Shown: positions 1-7,941 of the stretch, piece after piece
Layout of the letters: the number at the start of each line of letters is the position of its first letter
How positions within the stretch are numbered: position 1 is the stretch's first letter
DNA from: Candidatus Thorarchaeota archaeon
GTDB lineage: Archaea > Asgardarchaeota > Thorarchaeia > Thorarchaeales > Thorarchaeaceae
Direction: 5' to 3'
Assembly: GCA_016839605.1 (NCBI GenBank)
Contig: JAEOTX010000241.1
Location: 1 to 32,516, forward strand
DNA length: 32,516 nt
Notes under the pieces: generated by a model
What the model saw: the letters and a program-made list of their open reading frames with translations, nothing else
Database searches by the model: none
Told to the model about the DNA's origin: nothing
Program-made: the position numbers and the translations under genes

Positions 1-30
1 ATCTTTTGATGCATAGTCTTGCTCAGACAT
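1..30 (-). CDS. Start of an unidentified gene, cut by the window edge
   Basis: An ATG at 30-28 on the minus strand opens a frame that reads MSEQDYASKD before the window ends. It overlaps the last eight bases of the ABC ATPase gene, whose TGA stop is at 25-23. Such overlaps mark translational coupling. From context this should be a partner of the ATPase, most likely an FtsX/MacB-type permease, but ten residues cannot show this. Confidence 0.5.
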   Translation of the reverse strand, partial: MSEQDYASKD

Positions 31-772
31 TAGAGGACAGCACTCCATCGGCCATAATCAGGTGACGTGCGCCTTTCGTTCTCACGATAGCAGTGTCGTG
101 AGTCATTACAATGACTGTTTTTCCGGATTGATGTAGCGATTGCAAGAGATCTCGAACCATTCTTGCACTCTCTGAATCCAAGTTGGCTGTTGGTTCATCA
201 GCCAAGATTATTGGTGGATCATTTGCCATAGCTCTTGCGATGGCAACCCTTTGCTGCTCGCCCGAGCTTAGCTGCCAAGGAAGATGATCAGTCCTTTCTG
301 CAAGTCCCACTCTTTCGAGGAGCTTGAGCGAGTCATTTTGAATTTCCTCTAGGCTCTTGTCTGTCAGTTGCATTGGAAACATGACGTTCTCAAGTGCAGT
401 TAGGGTTGATATCAGATTATAGCTCTGAAAGATGAATCCAGTATTCGAAAGGCGGAAAGTCGCCCGAAATGATTCATCATAATCGCCGATTGGTACATCC
501 ATCACAAAGACTCGGCCCTCAGTAGTGTAATCTATTGCACCAATGATGTTGAGCAATGTTGTCTTTCCAGACCCTGATGCCCCCGTTATCGCAACAAAAT
601 CGCCCATTCCGATTTCTAGCGTGATATTGTTCAAAGCGCTAATCTCGCGTCTTCCCAAGGAGTACGTTCGTGATACGCCCTGAAGACGCACAGCGAAATC
701 GACTCCGTCTCTGCTAACGCTTTCAATAGCATCGTAGGTTTCATCTGCTACCCAGGCATCATCATCCGACAT
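23..772 (-). CDS. ABC transporter ATP-binding protein, MacB/LolD type
   Basis: This is the nucleotide-binding subunit of an ABC transporter, 249 residues. Visible motifs are Walker A GASGSGKTT at 64-72, the Q-loop in IFQSYNLI, signature LSSGEQ at 168-173, Walker B IILADEP at 188-194 and the switch histidine H225. The SGEQQRVAIARA stretch and the ADEPTANLD box are typical of the LolD/MacB group that works with FtsX-like permeases in lipoprotein or peptide export. The N-terminal ~28 residues are an acidic extension before the usual domain start. An AGGAG element lies 11 bases before the ATG. The next gene overlaps its stop, and a membrane-anchored winged-helix regulator lies about 100 bases upstream on the same strand. 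The substrate cannot be told. Confidence 0.9.
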   Translation of the reverse strand: MSDDDAWVADETYDAIESVSRDGVDFAVRLQGVSRTYSLGRREISALNNITLEIGMGDFVAITGASGSGKTTLLNIIGAIDYTTEGRVFVMDVPIGDYDESFRATFRLSNTGFIFQSYNLISTLTALENVMFPMQLTDKSLEEIQNDSLKLLERVGLAERTDHLPWQLSSGEQQRVAIARAMANDPPIILADEPTANLDSESARMVRDLLQSLHQSGKTVIVMTHDTAIVRTKGARHLIMADGVLSSNV

Positions 773-871
773 ATACTGACTCTCTCCTGTGTTATTCTAG
801 TAAGATTTGAGGCCATCGTGACCTCAGCTCAGGTCAGTTCTGATTGAAAGATAAATCTAGAGGTACTTCAA

Positions 872-1669
872 CTACTGTACTAGCAGCCCGAGGGAGATTA
901 TCGAATTACGAGCCCAATCACTTATCACTAGAGGTTTCTCTCTCCCAAAGACTCGAATTGTCTGGAGGATATCAGCGTTCACTAGCCCGCTTACATAGTA
1001 GCTGACGAGGCTCTTGTCAACCGAGAGTGTCCTACTCAGTTCTGCTTGTGTAATTCTACCGTTGGCCACACACTCCTGCAAGATAGAATGGATGGTCGGG
1101 TTTCTAGTGAATGCAGCCAGTCGCAGCACCTGATCCTCAGAAGAATAACCATTAAGAAACAGATGGCGGGCATTGCCGTTTCTAACTGAGATTATCAATC
1201 CTTCATTCTCAAGATTGTTTAGATGATATTGTAGAGCTCCCATGGCACAGCCTATACATCGGTGAAGCTCTCTGAGATGAATGCCAGGATATGTAGAGAT
1301 CTCATCAACAACACGGTCTCGTAGCTTCTCAATACGTTCTTGGTCTCTTCTTTCCAGAGAGATAGTACCTAATGCTAAGATCAATGATCCTGGCATAATT
1401 GAACTGGATAGACTATCAAGAGAAACAATTGAGGTCCCGATGCCAGACAGTATCGAATTCAACCGGAAATCAATCGTTGATGTGTTATGTAGCCACTGCA
1501 CACCAGCTTGAGGGTCCATGGAAGGCAATGCTGAAGAATCGGAAATCTCCTGAGCAATCAGCTGGGAGCTAGTAGAACCAAACCCAGAGAGGACTAGGCC
1601 AGTTAGACTTGTCGCTAGAAGAAGGAATGACAGTCCTACTATGAAGTTCCTAATCCACTTTGAGCCCAT
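872..1669 (-). CDS. Membrane-anchored protein with two winged-helix domains
   Basis: I do not recognise a named family. The chosen ATG at 1669 gives 265 residues; an in-frame ATG at 1690 would add seven, and a purine-rich GGCGGAAGA sits just before the inner start. A hydrophobic segment near residues 6-28 looks like a signal anchor, and a second near 85-103 could cross the membrane again. The rest is cytoplasmic-like: a winged helix (RDRVVDEIS to NARHLFLNG) carrying a CIGC motif in its recognition region, then a second winged helix (RNPTIHSIL to GREKPLVIS). This layout suggests a transcription factor held at the membrane and sensing something outside or within it. It may regulate the ABC genes downstream, but that is inferred from position only. 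Confidence 0.75.
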   Translation of the reverse strand: MGSKWIRNFIVGLSFLLLATSLTGLVLSGFGSTSSQLIAQEISDSSALPSMDPQAGVQWLHNTSTIDFRLNSILSGIGTSIVSLDSLSSSIMPGSLILALGTISLERRDQERIEKLRDRVVDEISTYPGIHLRELHRCIGCAMGALQYHLNNLENEGLIISVRNGNARHLFLNGYSSEDQVLRLAAFTRNPTIHSILQECVANGRITQAELSRTLSVDKSLVSYYVSGLVNADILQTIRVFGREKPLVISDWARNSIISLGLLVQ

Positions 1670-1750
1670 TGTCTGTCTTCCGCCTGTCATTAAGTGTAGT
1701 CTATATCAATTAAGCGATTGGAATGATTAAGGAACGTACTATTTTTCAAT

Positions 1751-2299
1751 TTATCCCCGCGCTGGATAAGTGAGGGTTATCTTAAACCTACAAGCATCGT
1801 CCTTGGCAGACATGCACGTGTCCTCAACTATCAGTAATTTCTCATATCCCATTCTATTGTAATCTGTAAGGTACTCCATGACAGCTTCTATGAAGCCTTG
1901 GAGAAAATAACAAGATGGTTCTTCAGCTTCGTAGCCAGATGCATACGGATTGTCTTGGATTCGAATAACTGCTTCTTCATCTAGGAAGAGCTTGTATAGA
2001 TTCTCAATTTCTACACCACCAAACGGTACAATCAACTTGTTGAGTGCCATCTTTAGAAACTCAACAATTCCCTTGAAGTCCCCTGGAGGCTTTTGATTGC
2101 CTACTTTGAAGTACTCACGCTGCGTTTCCAATCCAGCCAAACGGCCAGCACCATAGTAGAGGTCCTTAACCCGGTCAGGGAACATTACAGCGATGCGATT
2201 GCCCAGCTTATTCCATGTCTTGGCAAAAAAAGCCCTCATCAGGTCTTTCTCTTTGAGTCGGCTTTGCCACCAAGGAATAACACGTTCCCGATTAGACAT
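1751..2299 (-). CDS. V4R domain protein, third member of the V4R cluster
   Basis: The protein has 182 residues from the ATG at 2299. A longer frame to 2410 would overlap the previous gene, so the inner start is preferred. The C-terminal half carries V4R (4-vinyl reductase) domain hallmarks: C130 before FLQGFIEAV, then VEDTCMSAKDDACRF with C162 and C170 eight residues apart, the same spacing as the last two cysteines of the two other V4R proteins here. It lacks their upstream CxxC pair. V4R domains share the fold of TRAPP Bet3 subunits and bind small hydrophobic ligands or metal in some families. It is last in the 3844-1751 cluster, 59 bases after the previous stop. Its partner and ligand are unknown. 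Confidence 0.75.
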   Translation of the reverse strand: MSNRERVIPWWQSRLKEKDLMRAFFAKTWNKLGNRIAVMFPDRVKDLYYGAGRLAGLETQREYFKVGNQKPPGDFKGIVEFLKMALNKLIVPFGGVEIENLYKLFLDEEAVIRIQDNPYASGYEAEEPSCYFLQGFIEAVMEYLTDYNRMGYEKLLIVEDTCMSAKDDACRFKITLTYPARG

Positions 2300-2358
2300 T
2301 GCAGCGTCTCCGAGGGAGGAGGAACGTGATTGCGGGTTAAGTGCTTTGTGATGAATTA

Positions 2359-2832
2359 TTATACAAGACGGACTTTCCAAGTGCAATTGTCGGCGCCAGT
2401 AGCTTTGCATAGCTCTTGGAAGACCTTTGCATCAACGCCTTTGAACTCAAGAATCACCTCGAGAATGCCACTGAACGCTTCGCAATAGCCGAATCCGCGC
2501 ATACCTTCCAGCGTGATATCTTGACACCAAATGCAGTCCTTGTCAGCAACTCTGACTGAGCCTCTTGCAGACTTCATGTCCACATCAGTGGGTTTCCTGT
2601 CGAACAGCAGCCTGTATATACTGTCAATAAGTTTGGCAACATCTTCACGTGTCATCACAGTGTCTTTTGTCTTGGATGCAAGCTCCGTTGTCAAGTACAG
2701 ATTCGATCCCATCTCTTTGCCCATGTCACGCAGTCTTTGATTTGCCTCGTCAATGTTATTGGTTTCAGCGAGGACTTTATCGACCCATTGAGCGTATAGG
2801 CTTACGAATAACGGATTTTCTATCTTTGGCAT
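2359..2832 (-). CDS. V4R/TRAPP Bet3-like protein with five spaced cysteines
   Basis: This 157-residue protein has an alpha-helical N-terminal half, with NQRLRDMGKEMGSNLYL resembling the helix and glycine pattern of Bet3/V4R proteins. The C-terminal V4R core has C100, C103, C117, C142 and C150. The paralogue at 5262-5786 has five cysteines with exactly the same spacing (3, 14, 25, 8), so they probably form a metal or ligand site. The start follows an AGAGGT element. It begins 25 bases after the Roadblock-wHTH gene, and the other paralogue also follows such a gene, so the two products probably act together. V4R/Bet3 membership comes from motif reading; a profile search would settle it. Confidence 0.78.
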   Translation of the reverse strand: MPKIENPLFVSLYAQWVDKVLAETNNIDEANQRLRDMGKEMGSNLYLTTELASKTKDTVMTREDVAKLIDSIYRLLFDRKPTDVDMKSARGSVRVADKDCIWCQDITLEGMRGFGYCEAFSGILEVILEFKGVDAKVFQELCKATGADNCTWKVRLV

Positions 2833-2857
2833 TTGGTGTGGACCTCTTTCTAGTTTT

Positions 2858-3844
2858 CTAGACAGTCTTGCCGATCATCTTGATACCATGCTTCTTGTTG
2901 CGGGCAATTATTTGGATTACTTGCGATTTTTGAACGCCTGCTGTTTCTGCAATCTCCTCGGTGGTCTTCTTGCCGTCGCAGAGCCTCAATATCTCTATGT
3001 CCTTACCCTTAATCTTAGAGAGGTCTCCTATAAATTTCGGACACTTCACAAATCGACCCATTGTAGGTTCAGAATCAGCCTTTTCATCACACAAAGGAGC
3101 TTCAACTATGCCCTTTGAAGCTGCCCACTTGATAAGATCCACAACTCTCTCGTTTGGCTGAAACATCGAATCAGCAATTTGTGCAACTGAAAGTGCACCA
3201 TCTACAAGCATCAAGACATCAAAGCCAAAATTGCGATGCGTTTGCTTCATTTCATTATGCAAATCAGAGTCAAGACTAAGAGCAGTTCCATAATCCGGCC
3301 CTCGTTTCGGGACTGTTGAGGGCTGCACGTTGAATGCCTCTGGAAGCCGAACCACTTCTTCTTGAACAGGACCAGGCTCAGGTTCAGCAGGAGCGAAAGG
3401 AGCTTCGCCCGTAGGCTCTATTGGAGTCACCACAGGTGATGTCGATGCCGCCTGCATTGCTATGCTCTCAAGTACCTTGAGGTTAGATTCGGCTGATTCC
3501 TCAAACTCCTCTGGGGGCGGTGGAAGCTCAATCCCGTCTAACAATCTCATAACGTTCTTAGTCTTGGCAATGGCAAGACCAAGTTGTAGCTCCGTGACAT
3601 AAAGAACAGTAAGAATCCAGTTCATATCAACAGGAGAGAGAACTACAAGACCTCGGTCAGTGTCAATTGTCATGAGGCGCAGATCTGTCTTGTATAGATT
3701 GATGCTATCCCTAACTCGAGGAAAGAGCTCGGCCGGAAATGAGAAGCTCACAAATGGCCGTCCGGCTTTCGTCATCAGGGAATAGCCGAGCACCTGTTCA
3801 TCGAATCTCAGTTTCGAGAGGGCTCGTTCCAAGTCGCTGCTCAT
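2858..3844 (-). CDS. Roadblock/LC7-like domain fused to two winged helices
   Basis: The product has 328 residues in three parts. Residues 1-105 fit a Roadblock/LC7 fold (LERALSKLRFDEQVLGYSLM, then a helix, then GLVVLSPVDMNWILTVLY). Residues 106-190 are a Pro/Glu-rich linker. Residues ~195-328 hold two winged-helix-like repeats built around DVLMLVDGALSVAQIADSM and IEILRLCDGKKTTEEIAETA. Roadblock proteins regulate Ras-like or MglA-like GTPases and are abundant in Asgard archaea. The ATG has AGAGGTG five bases upstream. The gene leads a three-gene cluster with two V4R proteins and has a full-length paralogue at 5793-6788. The winged helices may bind DNA or serve as protein contacts; PqqD-like folds are possible. 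Confidence 0.78.
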   Translation of the reverse strand: MSSDLERALSKLRFDEQVLGYSLMTKAGRPFVSFSFPAELFPRVRDSINLYKTDLRLMTIDTDRGLVVLSPVDMNWILTVLYVTELQLGLAIAKTKNVMRLLDGIELPPPPEEFEESAESNLKVLESIAMQAASTSPVVTPIEPTGEAPFAPAEPEPGPVQEEVVRLPEAFNVQPSTVPKRGPDYGTALSLDSDLHNEMKQTHRNFGFDVLMLVDGALSVAQIADSMFQPNERVVDLIKWAASKGIVEAPLCDEKADSEPTMGRFVKCPKFIGDLSKIKGKDIEILRLCDGKKTTEEIAETAGVQKSQVIQIIARNKKHGIKMIGKTV

Positions 3845-3863
3845 AATTGCACCTCTATGTCGC

Positions 3864-3879
3864 TCTAGACCAATCTAGA
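3864..3879. repeat. Short inverted repeat upstream of the first Roadblock gene
   Basis: Two TCTAGA hexamers are separated by CCAA, ending 20 bases upstream of the ATG at 3844. The site could be an operator near the transcript start of the Roadblock/V4R cluster. No convincing TATA box was found next to it. The surrounding gene-free stretch 3845-4068 holds divergent promoters at most. Confidence 0.3.
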
Positions 3880-4068
3880 CTGCCTGTGCTTGGTTTCAAT
3901 TGGAGGTGGTCTGAAAAGCATTGTGGTTTCGTGAAGGGTTTTTTCCTAGATGTGCCGATGAGTTGCCCAATACTTGCGGCTAGCAGTTCGAATACTTGAC
4001 CCTGGGAAACCGTTAAGAGTCCTATCTGTACGCCAGAGCAAGACTCAAGGATTTGAAGAGGACACATC

Positions 4069-4650
4069 ATGAGAAATACGCTGGGTGGCTTGGTAGCAAC
4101 TCTCATAGGTTCATGGTTAATGGTCTTCATATTGAACCAGAGCCAGCCAGCCTATCCACAGGAAGTGGCCAGCATATGGGTGCTTCTTGCAGGCAGCTAT
4201 AGCTTGAGTCAGAGCTATGTAGCATTGTTCAATCCACTCACAGTTGGATCGTACATGCTAGTCTGGCTAATCGTGGGTCTTGTCATAGCACCGTTCTCAA
4301 AGTCTGGATGGAATGCGGTGAGAACAGCAGTCTGGACGGGTGTATGGGTCAGTATATGGGCACTGACCTCAACTCTTCTCTTGAATCCCGCCTTTTGGAT
4401 TGATGCTAATCGAAATTGGAGCTTACTATTGTTGTTCACATCTACGATAGTAACTGCCAATATTGCCCTCTTGTCAGCCTATCCCACTACCAGGATCATT
4501 AGAATGACTCATCGTGAAGGAGAACTTCCAATACCAGAAAAGATAGAAACTATCTGCGAATGTGGAGCCGTGTTCAAATCAAAACCCATGTTGTGCTCTG
4601 AATGCGGTAAAGTGTTTTCCGAAGAATATGCAGTTACTGAAGAATCCTAG
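4069..4650 (+). CDS. Four-helix membrane protein with C-terminal zinc ribbon
   Basis: I do not recognise the family. The 193-residue product has hydrophobic segments near 6-23, 60-76, 85-105 and 117-137. A soluble tail contains CECG and CSECGK (C163, C165, C176, C179), a compact zinc ribbon expected on the cytoplasmic side. Such tails may anchor protein or nucleic-acid partners at the membrane. The gene is transcribed alone. Its stop TAG shares the tetranucleotide CTAG (4647-4650) with the stop of the converging gene. Function is unknown. Confidence 0.75.
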   Translation: MRNTLGGLVATLIGSWLMVFILNQSQPAYPQEVASIWVLLAGSYSLSQSYVALFNPLTVGSYMLVWLIVGLVIAPFSKSGWNAVRTAVWTGVWVSIWALTSTLLLNPAFWIDANRNWSLLLLFTSTIVTANIALLSAYPTTRIIRMTHREGELPIPEKIETICECGAVFKSKPMLCSECGKVFSEEYAVTEES

Positions 4651-5165
4651 TCACGCTCTCTAGTTATGCCACCACCAAGGATACCACCCACTACAGCAGC
4701 GATTGCAGGGTAAATTGATCCATAAAGCACTGCTTCTAGGATGTACATCGAGGCGCCTCCGAACAGAGCCAAAAAGTCATCTGTCTGAAGTACGAAGACA
4801 AGTATCCATGTCAGAAACGCGCCAGCAACTACAGCGAACAGAGCTGCAAGGATTCCAGAGAGAATGTCGCGAGCAAAGAGACCTGCTATAAGACCGCCGG
4901 TTCCCCATGCTAAGGCCATCAAAACTGTGCCGCCTTGAGCGCCAGTCGATAGAATTGCGCCGAGACCTTCGTATCCAACGAGAGGGGGATAGAGAACAGT
5001 ACCAACGACTGCAAGTCGCATCTCTAAATCAGTGTGAGACAGAAAATCAGCCACAATTGTTGATGAGATGAGATCTTCAGGCATGACTCCTCCGAAGGTC
5101 AGAATGACAAAGGCGATTGCGAAAGCAGTGATTAGACCTGTAAACGTGCCGAGAAGTTGACCCAA
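4647..5165 (-). CDS. Glycine-rich integral membrane protein, unknown
   Basis: The 172-residue product starts with TTG at 5165, supported by a strong GGAGG (complement at 5173-5177) seven bases upstream. Four hydrophobic stretches are visible near residues 8-26, 78-96, 102-127 and 145-168, with GG and GGG packing motifs that resemble TM-helix contacts. No catalytic motif is seen. It has its own promoter (TGTATATAAA at 5211-5220), so it is transcribed separately from the V4R gene before it. The end overlaps the convergent zinc-ribbon membrane protein by four bases. Confidence 0.75.
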   Translation of the reverse strand: MGQLLGTFTGLITAFAIAFVILTFGGVMPEDLISSTIVADFLSHTDLEMRLAVVGTVLYPPLVGYEGLGAILSTGAQGGTVLMALAWGTGGLIAGLFARDILSGILAALFAVVAGAFLTWILVFVLQTDDFLALFGGASMYILEAVLYGSIYPAIAAVVGGILGGGITRERD

Positions 5166-5210
5166 GCGCGGTCCTCCGTTATGTCTACTATGCTCTTCTC
5201 GCTGTGTGCT

Positions 5211-5220
5211 TTTATATACA
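5211..5220 (-). promoter_or_regulatory. TATA box for the membrane protein gene at 4647-5165
   Basis: The minus strand reads TGTATATAAA, a near-ideal archaeal TATA element. It lies 45-55 bases upstream of the TTG start and would place the transcript start near 5190, leaving a short leader that carries the GGAGG site. Confidence 0.65.
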
Positions 5221-5261
5221 TATGCGCGACGGTCGAGAAAACTGCCTATCTCTATATCACA

Positions 5262-5786
5262 CTAGTAATTCTGAGTGGTATCCGGATATTTCCGTAGTGT
5301 CCATGTGCAGGCATCATCGCCGAGAGCCTTGCAGGATTCCTGAAAACTATCAGCCTTGAACCCTCTGAGCTCCATTACTGCATCAAAGACACCACTGACA
5401 ATATTGCAGTATTGCAGGCCAGGCATGTCGGTGATTTCAACGCCAGCGCATATCGGACAATCGGCATCAGTGAATTTAATCGTCTGCCTGTCATCACTGA
5501 CTGTTATCTGCGTGAATTGCTGACCGGAATTGACCTTGTAGGCCAGACCCAGTGTGTTGGCGAACTCGTGAAACTCACCAGCATGGTCGCGGATTCTGTC
5601 AGCATAATCCATGAGTAAGGTCGCGCCGACCTTGAATCCAATCTGTTTCATCTTGCGATTGATGTCTTCGACACTCTCGCTTCCTGCCATGAGTAAATTC
5701 ATCATCTCTCTGTAACTCGCTTGGAATAGAACCTTGGAGACCTTATCGGTCATGAATGACCAAGCAATCTTGCCTTTTATTCCCAT
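5262..5786 (-). CDS. V4R/TRAPP Bet3-like protein, paralogue of 2359-2832
   Basis: The 174-residue product repeats the plan of the other copy: an N-terminal helical part with NRKMKQIGFKVGATLLMDYA, resembling the Bet3-family helix with its conserved glycine, and a V4R core with C110, C113, C127, C152 and C160. All cysteine spacings match those of the 2359-2832 protein. AGGTG lies nine bases before the ATG. Only six bases separate it from the Roadblock-wHTH stop, which implies co-translation and probably a complex. The tail ends in a short Tyr-rich extension absent from the other copy. Ligand, metal and partners are not shown by sequence. Confidence 0.78.
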   Translation of the reverse strand: MGIKGKIAWSFMTDKVSKVLFQASYREMMNLLMAGSESVEDINRKMKQIGFKVGATLLMDYADRIRDHAGEFHEFANTLGLAYKVNSGQQFTQITVSDDRQTIKFTDADCPICAGVEITDMPGLQYCNIVSGVFDAVMELRGFKADSFQESCKALGDDACTWTLRKYPDTTQNY

Positions 5787-5792
5787 TATAAT

Positions 5793-6788
5793 TTACACCT
5801 CTGGTTTAGTATCCGCCGTCTTGGTTTTCCGTATAAATCGGAGCGTCTTGCCTCGATAGGGAAGTATGCTCTGCAATGCCTGAAAATAAGGAATACTCAA
5901 TTCCTTGGCAATATCCTGGAGTGGACGATTGCCATTACACAGGGATAGCAGATCTCGATGTTCTTTCTTTGCTTTCTTCAGTTCACCCTCAAAAATTGGC
6001 AGCTCAATAATCTCGACAGCTCCAGTCTCCTGCGCCTCAGGACATTCAACTCGAACAATGTTCATTGGAACACACCAGCGAACTACATTGAGCGCTTCTT
6101 CGACTCCGCGTCCAAGACTCTCAGCTATCTTGAAGATGGTGCGTTTTTCATCAACCATCAGCAAGATATCGATGCCGAGGTTAGCAAATCGTTCCTTAAT
6201 CTGCTTGTTGAGACCGGATTCAAGAGTCATCGTGTCATTATAGTTGTCTGAGCGAAAGACCACACAACCATGTCTTATCTCCACTTTTGGTGGTTCTACT
6301 ACTTCGGGCTCGACTTCAGCTTCTGGTTCCGGTTCTGGTTCAGGCGTAGGAGGCTCAAGAACATTCTCTGAAGCAATAGTTTCAGGAGGCGCCTCGACAT
6401 GAACAGGCGGAGGCGGCTCTGGTTCTGAAACAGGAGAAGGGGGCGGAGGTAGGTTAACGCTGTCCATTAATTTGATTACTTCTGCTGCCTTCTGGAGTGC
6501 CACTCCGAGTTGCAGATCAGGTGAAAAGAGAACCGCAAGCACCCAATTCTCGTCTACCCTAGATAGGACCACTGTGCCTTCACCAGTCATGACATTCATC
6601 ATCTTCAGAGAGCCTGCATGAATGCGAAGGACACCTTGTATTTGTGGTAGAACCTCATCAGGTAGAGAGAATGAGAGAAATGGTTGTCCATCGTTCGTAA
6701 TAAGAGCGTATCCACTAACAGTATCATCAAACTTTAGTTTGGTCAAAACACGCTCTAATTCCAAGAAGACGTACACCTGTTTTTCCAT
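5793..6788 (-). CDS. Roadblock/LC7-like domain fused to two winged helices, second copy
   Basis: The ATG at 6788 gives 331 residues and leaves 19 bases after the PfkB stop. An upstream TTG at 6845 would overlap that gene by 38 bases and is disfavoured. The Roadblock part (LERVLTKLKFDDTVSGYALI onward, ~8-112) aligns by eye with the copy at 2858-3844. The linker is longer and very rich in Pro-Glu repeats. The C-terminal half again has two winged-helix-like units (DILLMVDEKRTIFKIAESL; LLSLCNGNRPLQDIAKEL). It sits in a tight series eL13-PfkB-Roadblock-V4R. A role with a Ras-like GTPase is plausible from the family but no GTPase is nearby. Confidence 0.78.
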   Translation of the reverse strand: MEKQVYVFLELERVLTKLKFDDTVSGYALITNDGQPFLSFSLPDEVLPQIQGVLRIHAGSLKMMNVMTGEGTVVLSRVDENWVLAVLFSPDLQLGVALQKAAEVIKLMDSVNLPPPPSPVSEPEPPPPVHVEAPPETIASENVLEPPTPEPEPEPEAEVEPEVVEPPKVEIRHGCVVFRSDNYNDTMTLESGLNKQIKERFANLGIDILLMVDEKRTIFKIAESLGRGVEEALNVVRWCVPMNIVRVECPEAQETGAVEIIELPIFEGELKKAKKEHRDLLSLCNGNRPLQDIAKELSIPYFQALQSILPYRGKTLRFIRKTKTADTKPEV

Positions 6789-6807
6789 TTGTGGTTGTCC
6801 GGTTGTG

Positions 6808-7923
6808 TCAAAATCGGCTAACAAGTCTTTCGCCGAGGGACTCAAAGGAAGGATGAGAACGGAGGAATGAGATTATCTCCTCGGGAGAGGGGTGAGAAGC
6901 ATCCACTGAGGCAACATATAGTGATGCAACAGCATTTGCAAGAACCAGTCGATCGCTCTCTGAGAGTTTCCGAAGCGTTCCATAGATAGATCCCGCATTC
7001 CATGCATCTCCAGCGCCGCATGCAACCCTATTCACTGTATCAAAAGCAGGAACCAGAGTGATACTGTCCTCAGAAATGGATGCGGCGAAATGTGGAGTAT
7101 GCAGGTCAATCTTCGTTCCAGTTTCAGTAGACACTAGCTGTGCAGCAGACAACCATTCCTCTGGATCTGCAGAGAGCTGCTTCCAACGGCGGTTTTTTCC
7201 ACTGACAGCCCATGCAAACCAGCGAGCTTCATTCTCATTCAGACTTACAATGTCTACCAAGCCCTCTGCTAAGACGTTCCTAGCTAGCGGCTCGACTATC
7301 TCCAAATGGCCTGAAGGGTCTCCAATATCCATGAATCTGAGCGCTTTGGAAGATGCTCCAATCATCTCAAAGAGGTCTTGTGCAAGTTGAGGGGCATCAG
7401 GATTGTGATTCAAGTTGAGCAAAGCCACAAGATTACTCTCTTGGATTGCTGACAGATCCGCCTCTGTAAGGTCTGAGAAGGAGAACTCTGCTGCTGAGCC
7501 ACTATCACTCACCATGAGGTTGACGCGTCTGCCCTCGTGTTCGAGCTCGATTGATACAGTAGAAGATAATCTGCCATCCGTGTGAACATGACTGAGATCA
7601 AGGTCAGGACTTACGAGTGTTGGAAGTATCTTTGAACCATAATCATCCGTGGTGATAATGAGTACAGGATCAAGGCCTAATGTGAGGAGTGCTGAGGCTG
7701 TGTTTACAGAGTTACCTCCTCGACGTAAGAATTGCTTGTTGCCAAGGAGATTCCCTCCACCTTGCTTTGCTAGTCTAGTTAGACCATCGATGAATTCATC
7801 GAAGCTTCCTGCTATTACAAAATGGTCAACATAGAAATCAGGTAGAATTACCGGTCGTCCTACATCAACTGGATTCTCAAGAGCTTTGATGAGCCGGGCA
7901 TAATCCAGCTCCATCGCCTCCAT
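6808..7923 (-). CDS. PfkB-family sugar/nucleoside kinase
   Basis: This 371-residue protein belongs to the ribokinase/PfkB superfamily, which phosphorylates sugars or nucleosides with ATP or ADP. Visible motifs are the N-terminal RRGGNSVNTASALLTLG (67-83), VSLNENEA (226-233) and the C-terminal anion hole ACGAGDAWNAG (301-311) with the catalytic Asp306. It is longer than typical ribokinases, mainly through an N-terminal extension of ~25 residues. The substrate cannot be assigned. It lies 18 bases after the eL13 gene and 19 bases before the Roadblock gene, so it is probably in their operon. An internal ATG three codons in is an alternative start. Confidence 0.88.
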   Translation of the reverse strand: MEAMELDYARLIKALENPVDVGRPVILPDFYVDHFVIAGSFDEFIDGLTRLAKQGGGNLLGNKQFLRRGGNSVNTASALLTLGLDPVLIITTDDYGSKILPTLVSPDLDLSHVHTDGRLSSTVSIELEHEGRRVNLMVSDSGSAAEFSFSDLTEADLSAIQESNLVALLNLNHNPDAPQLAQDLFEMIGASSKALRFMDIGDPSGHLEIVEPLARNVLAEGLVDIVSLNENEARWFAWAVSGKNRRWKQLSADPEEWLSAAQLVSTETGTKIDLHTPHFAASISEDSITLVPAFDTVNRVACGAGDAWNAGSIYGTLRKLSESDRLVLANAVASLYVASVDASHPSPEEIISFLRSHPSFESLGERLVSRF

Positions 7924-7941
7924 TAGAGTACTGATCCAACA

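Noticed and set aside
3855..4130. Minus-strand open frame of 91 codons before the zinc-ribbon membrane protein
   Set aside because: It overlaps the start of a better supported gene and the likely promoters, has no ribosome site, and shows no domain pattern.
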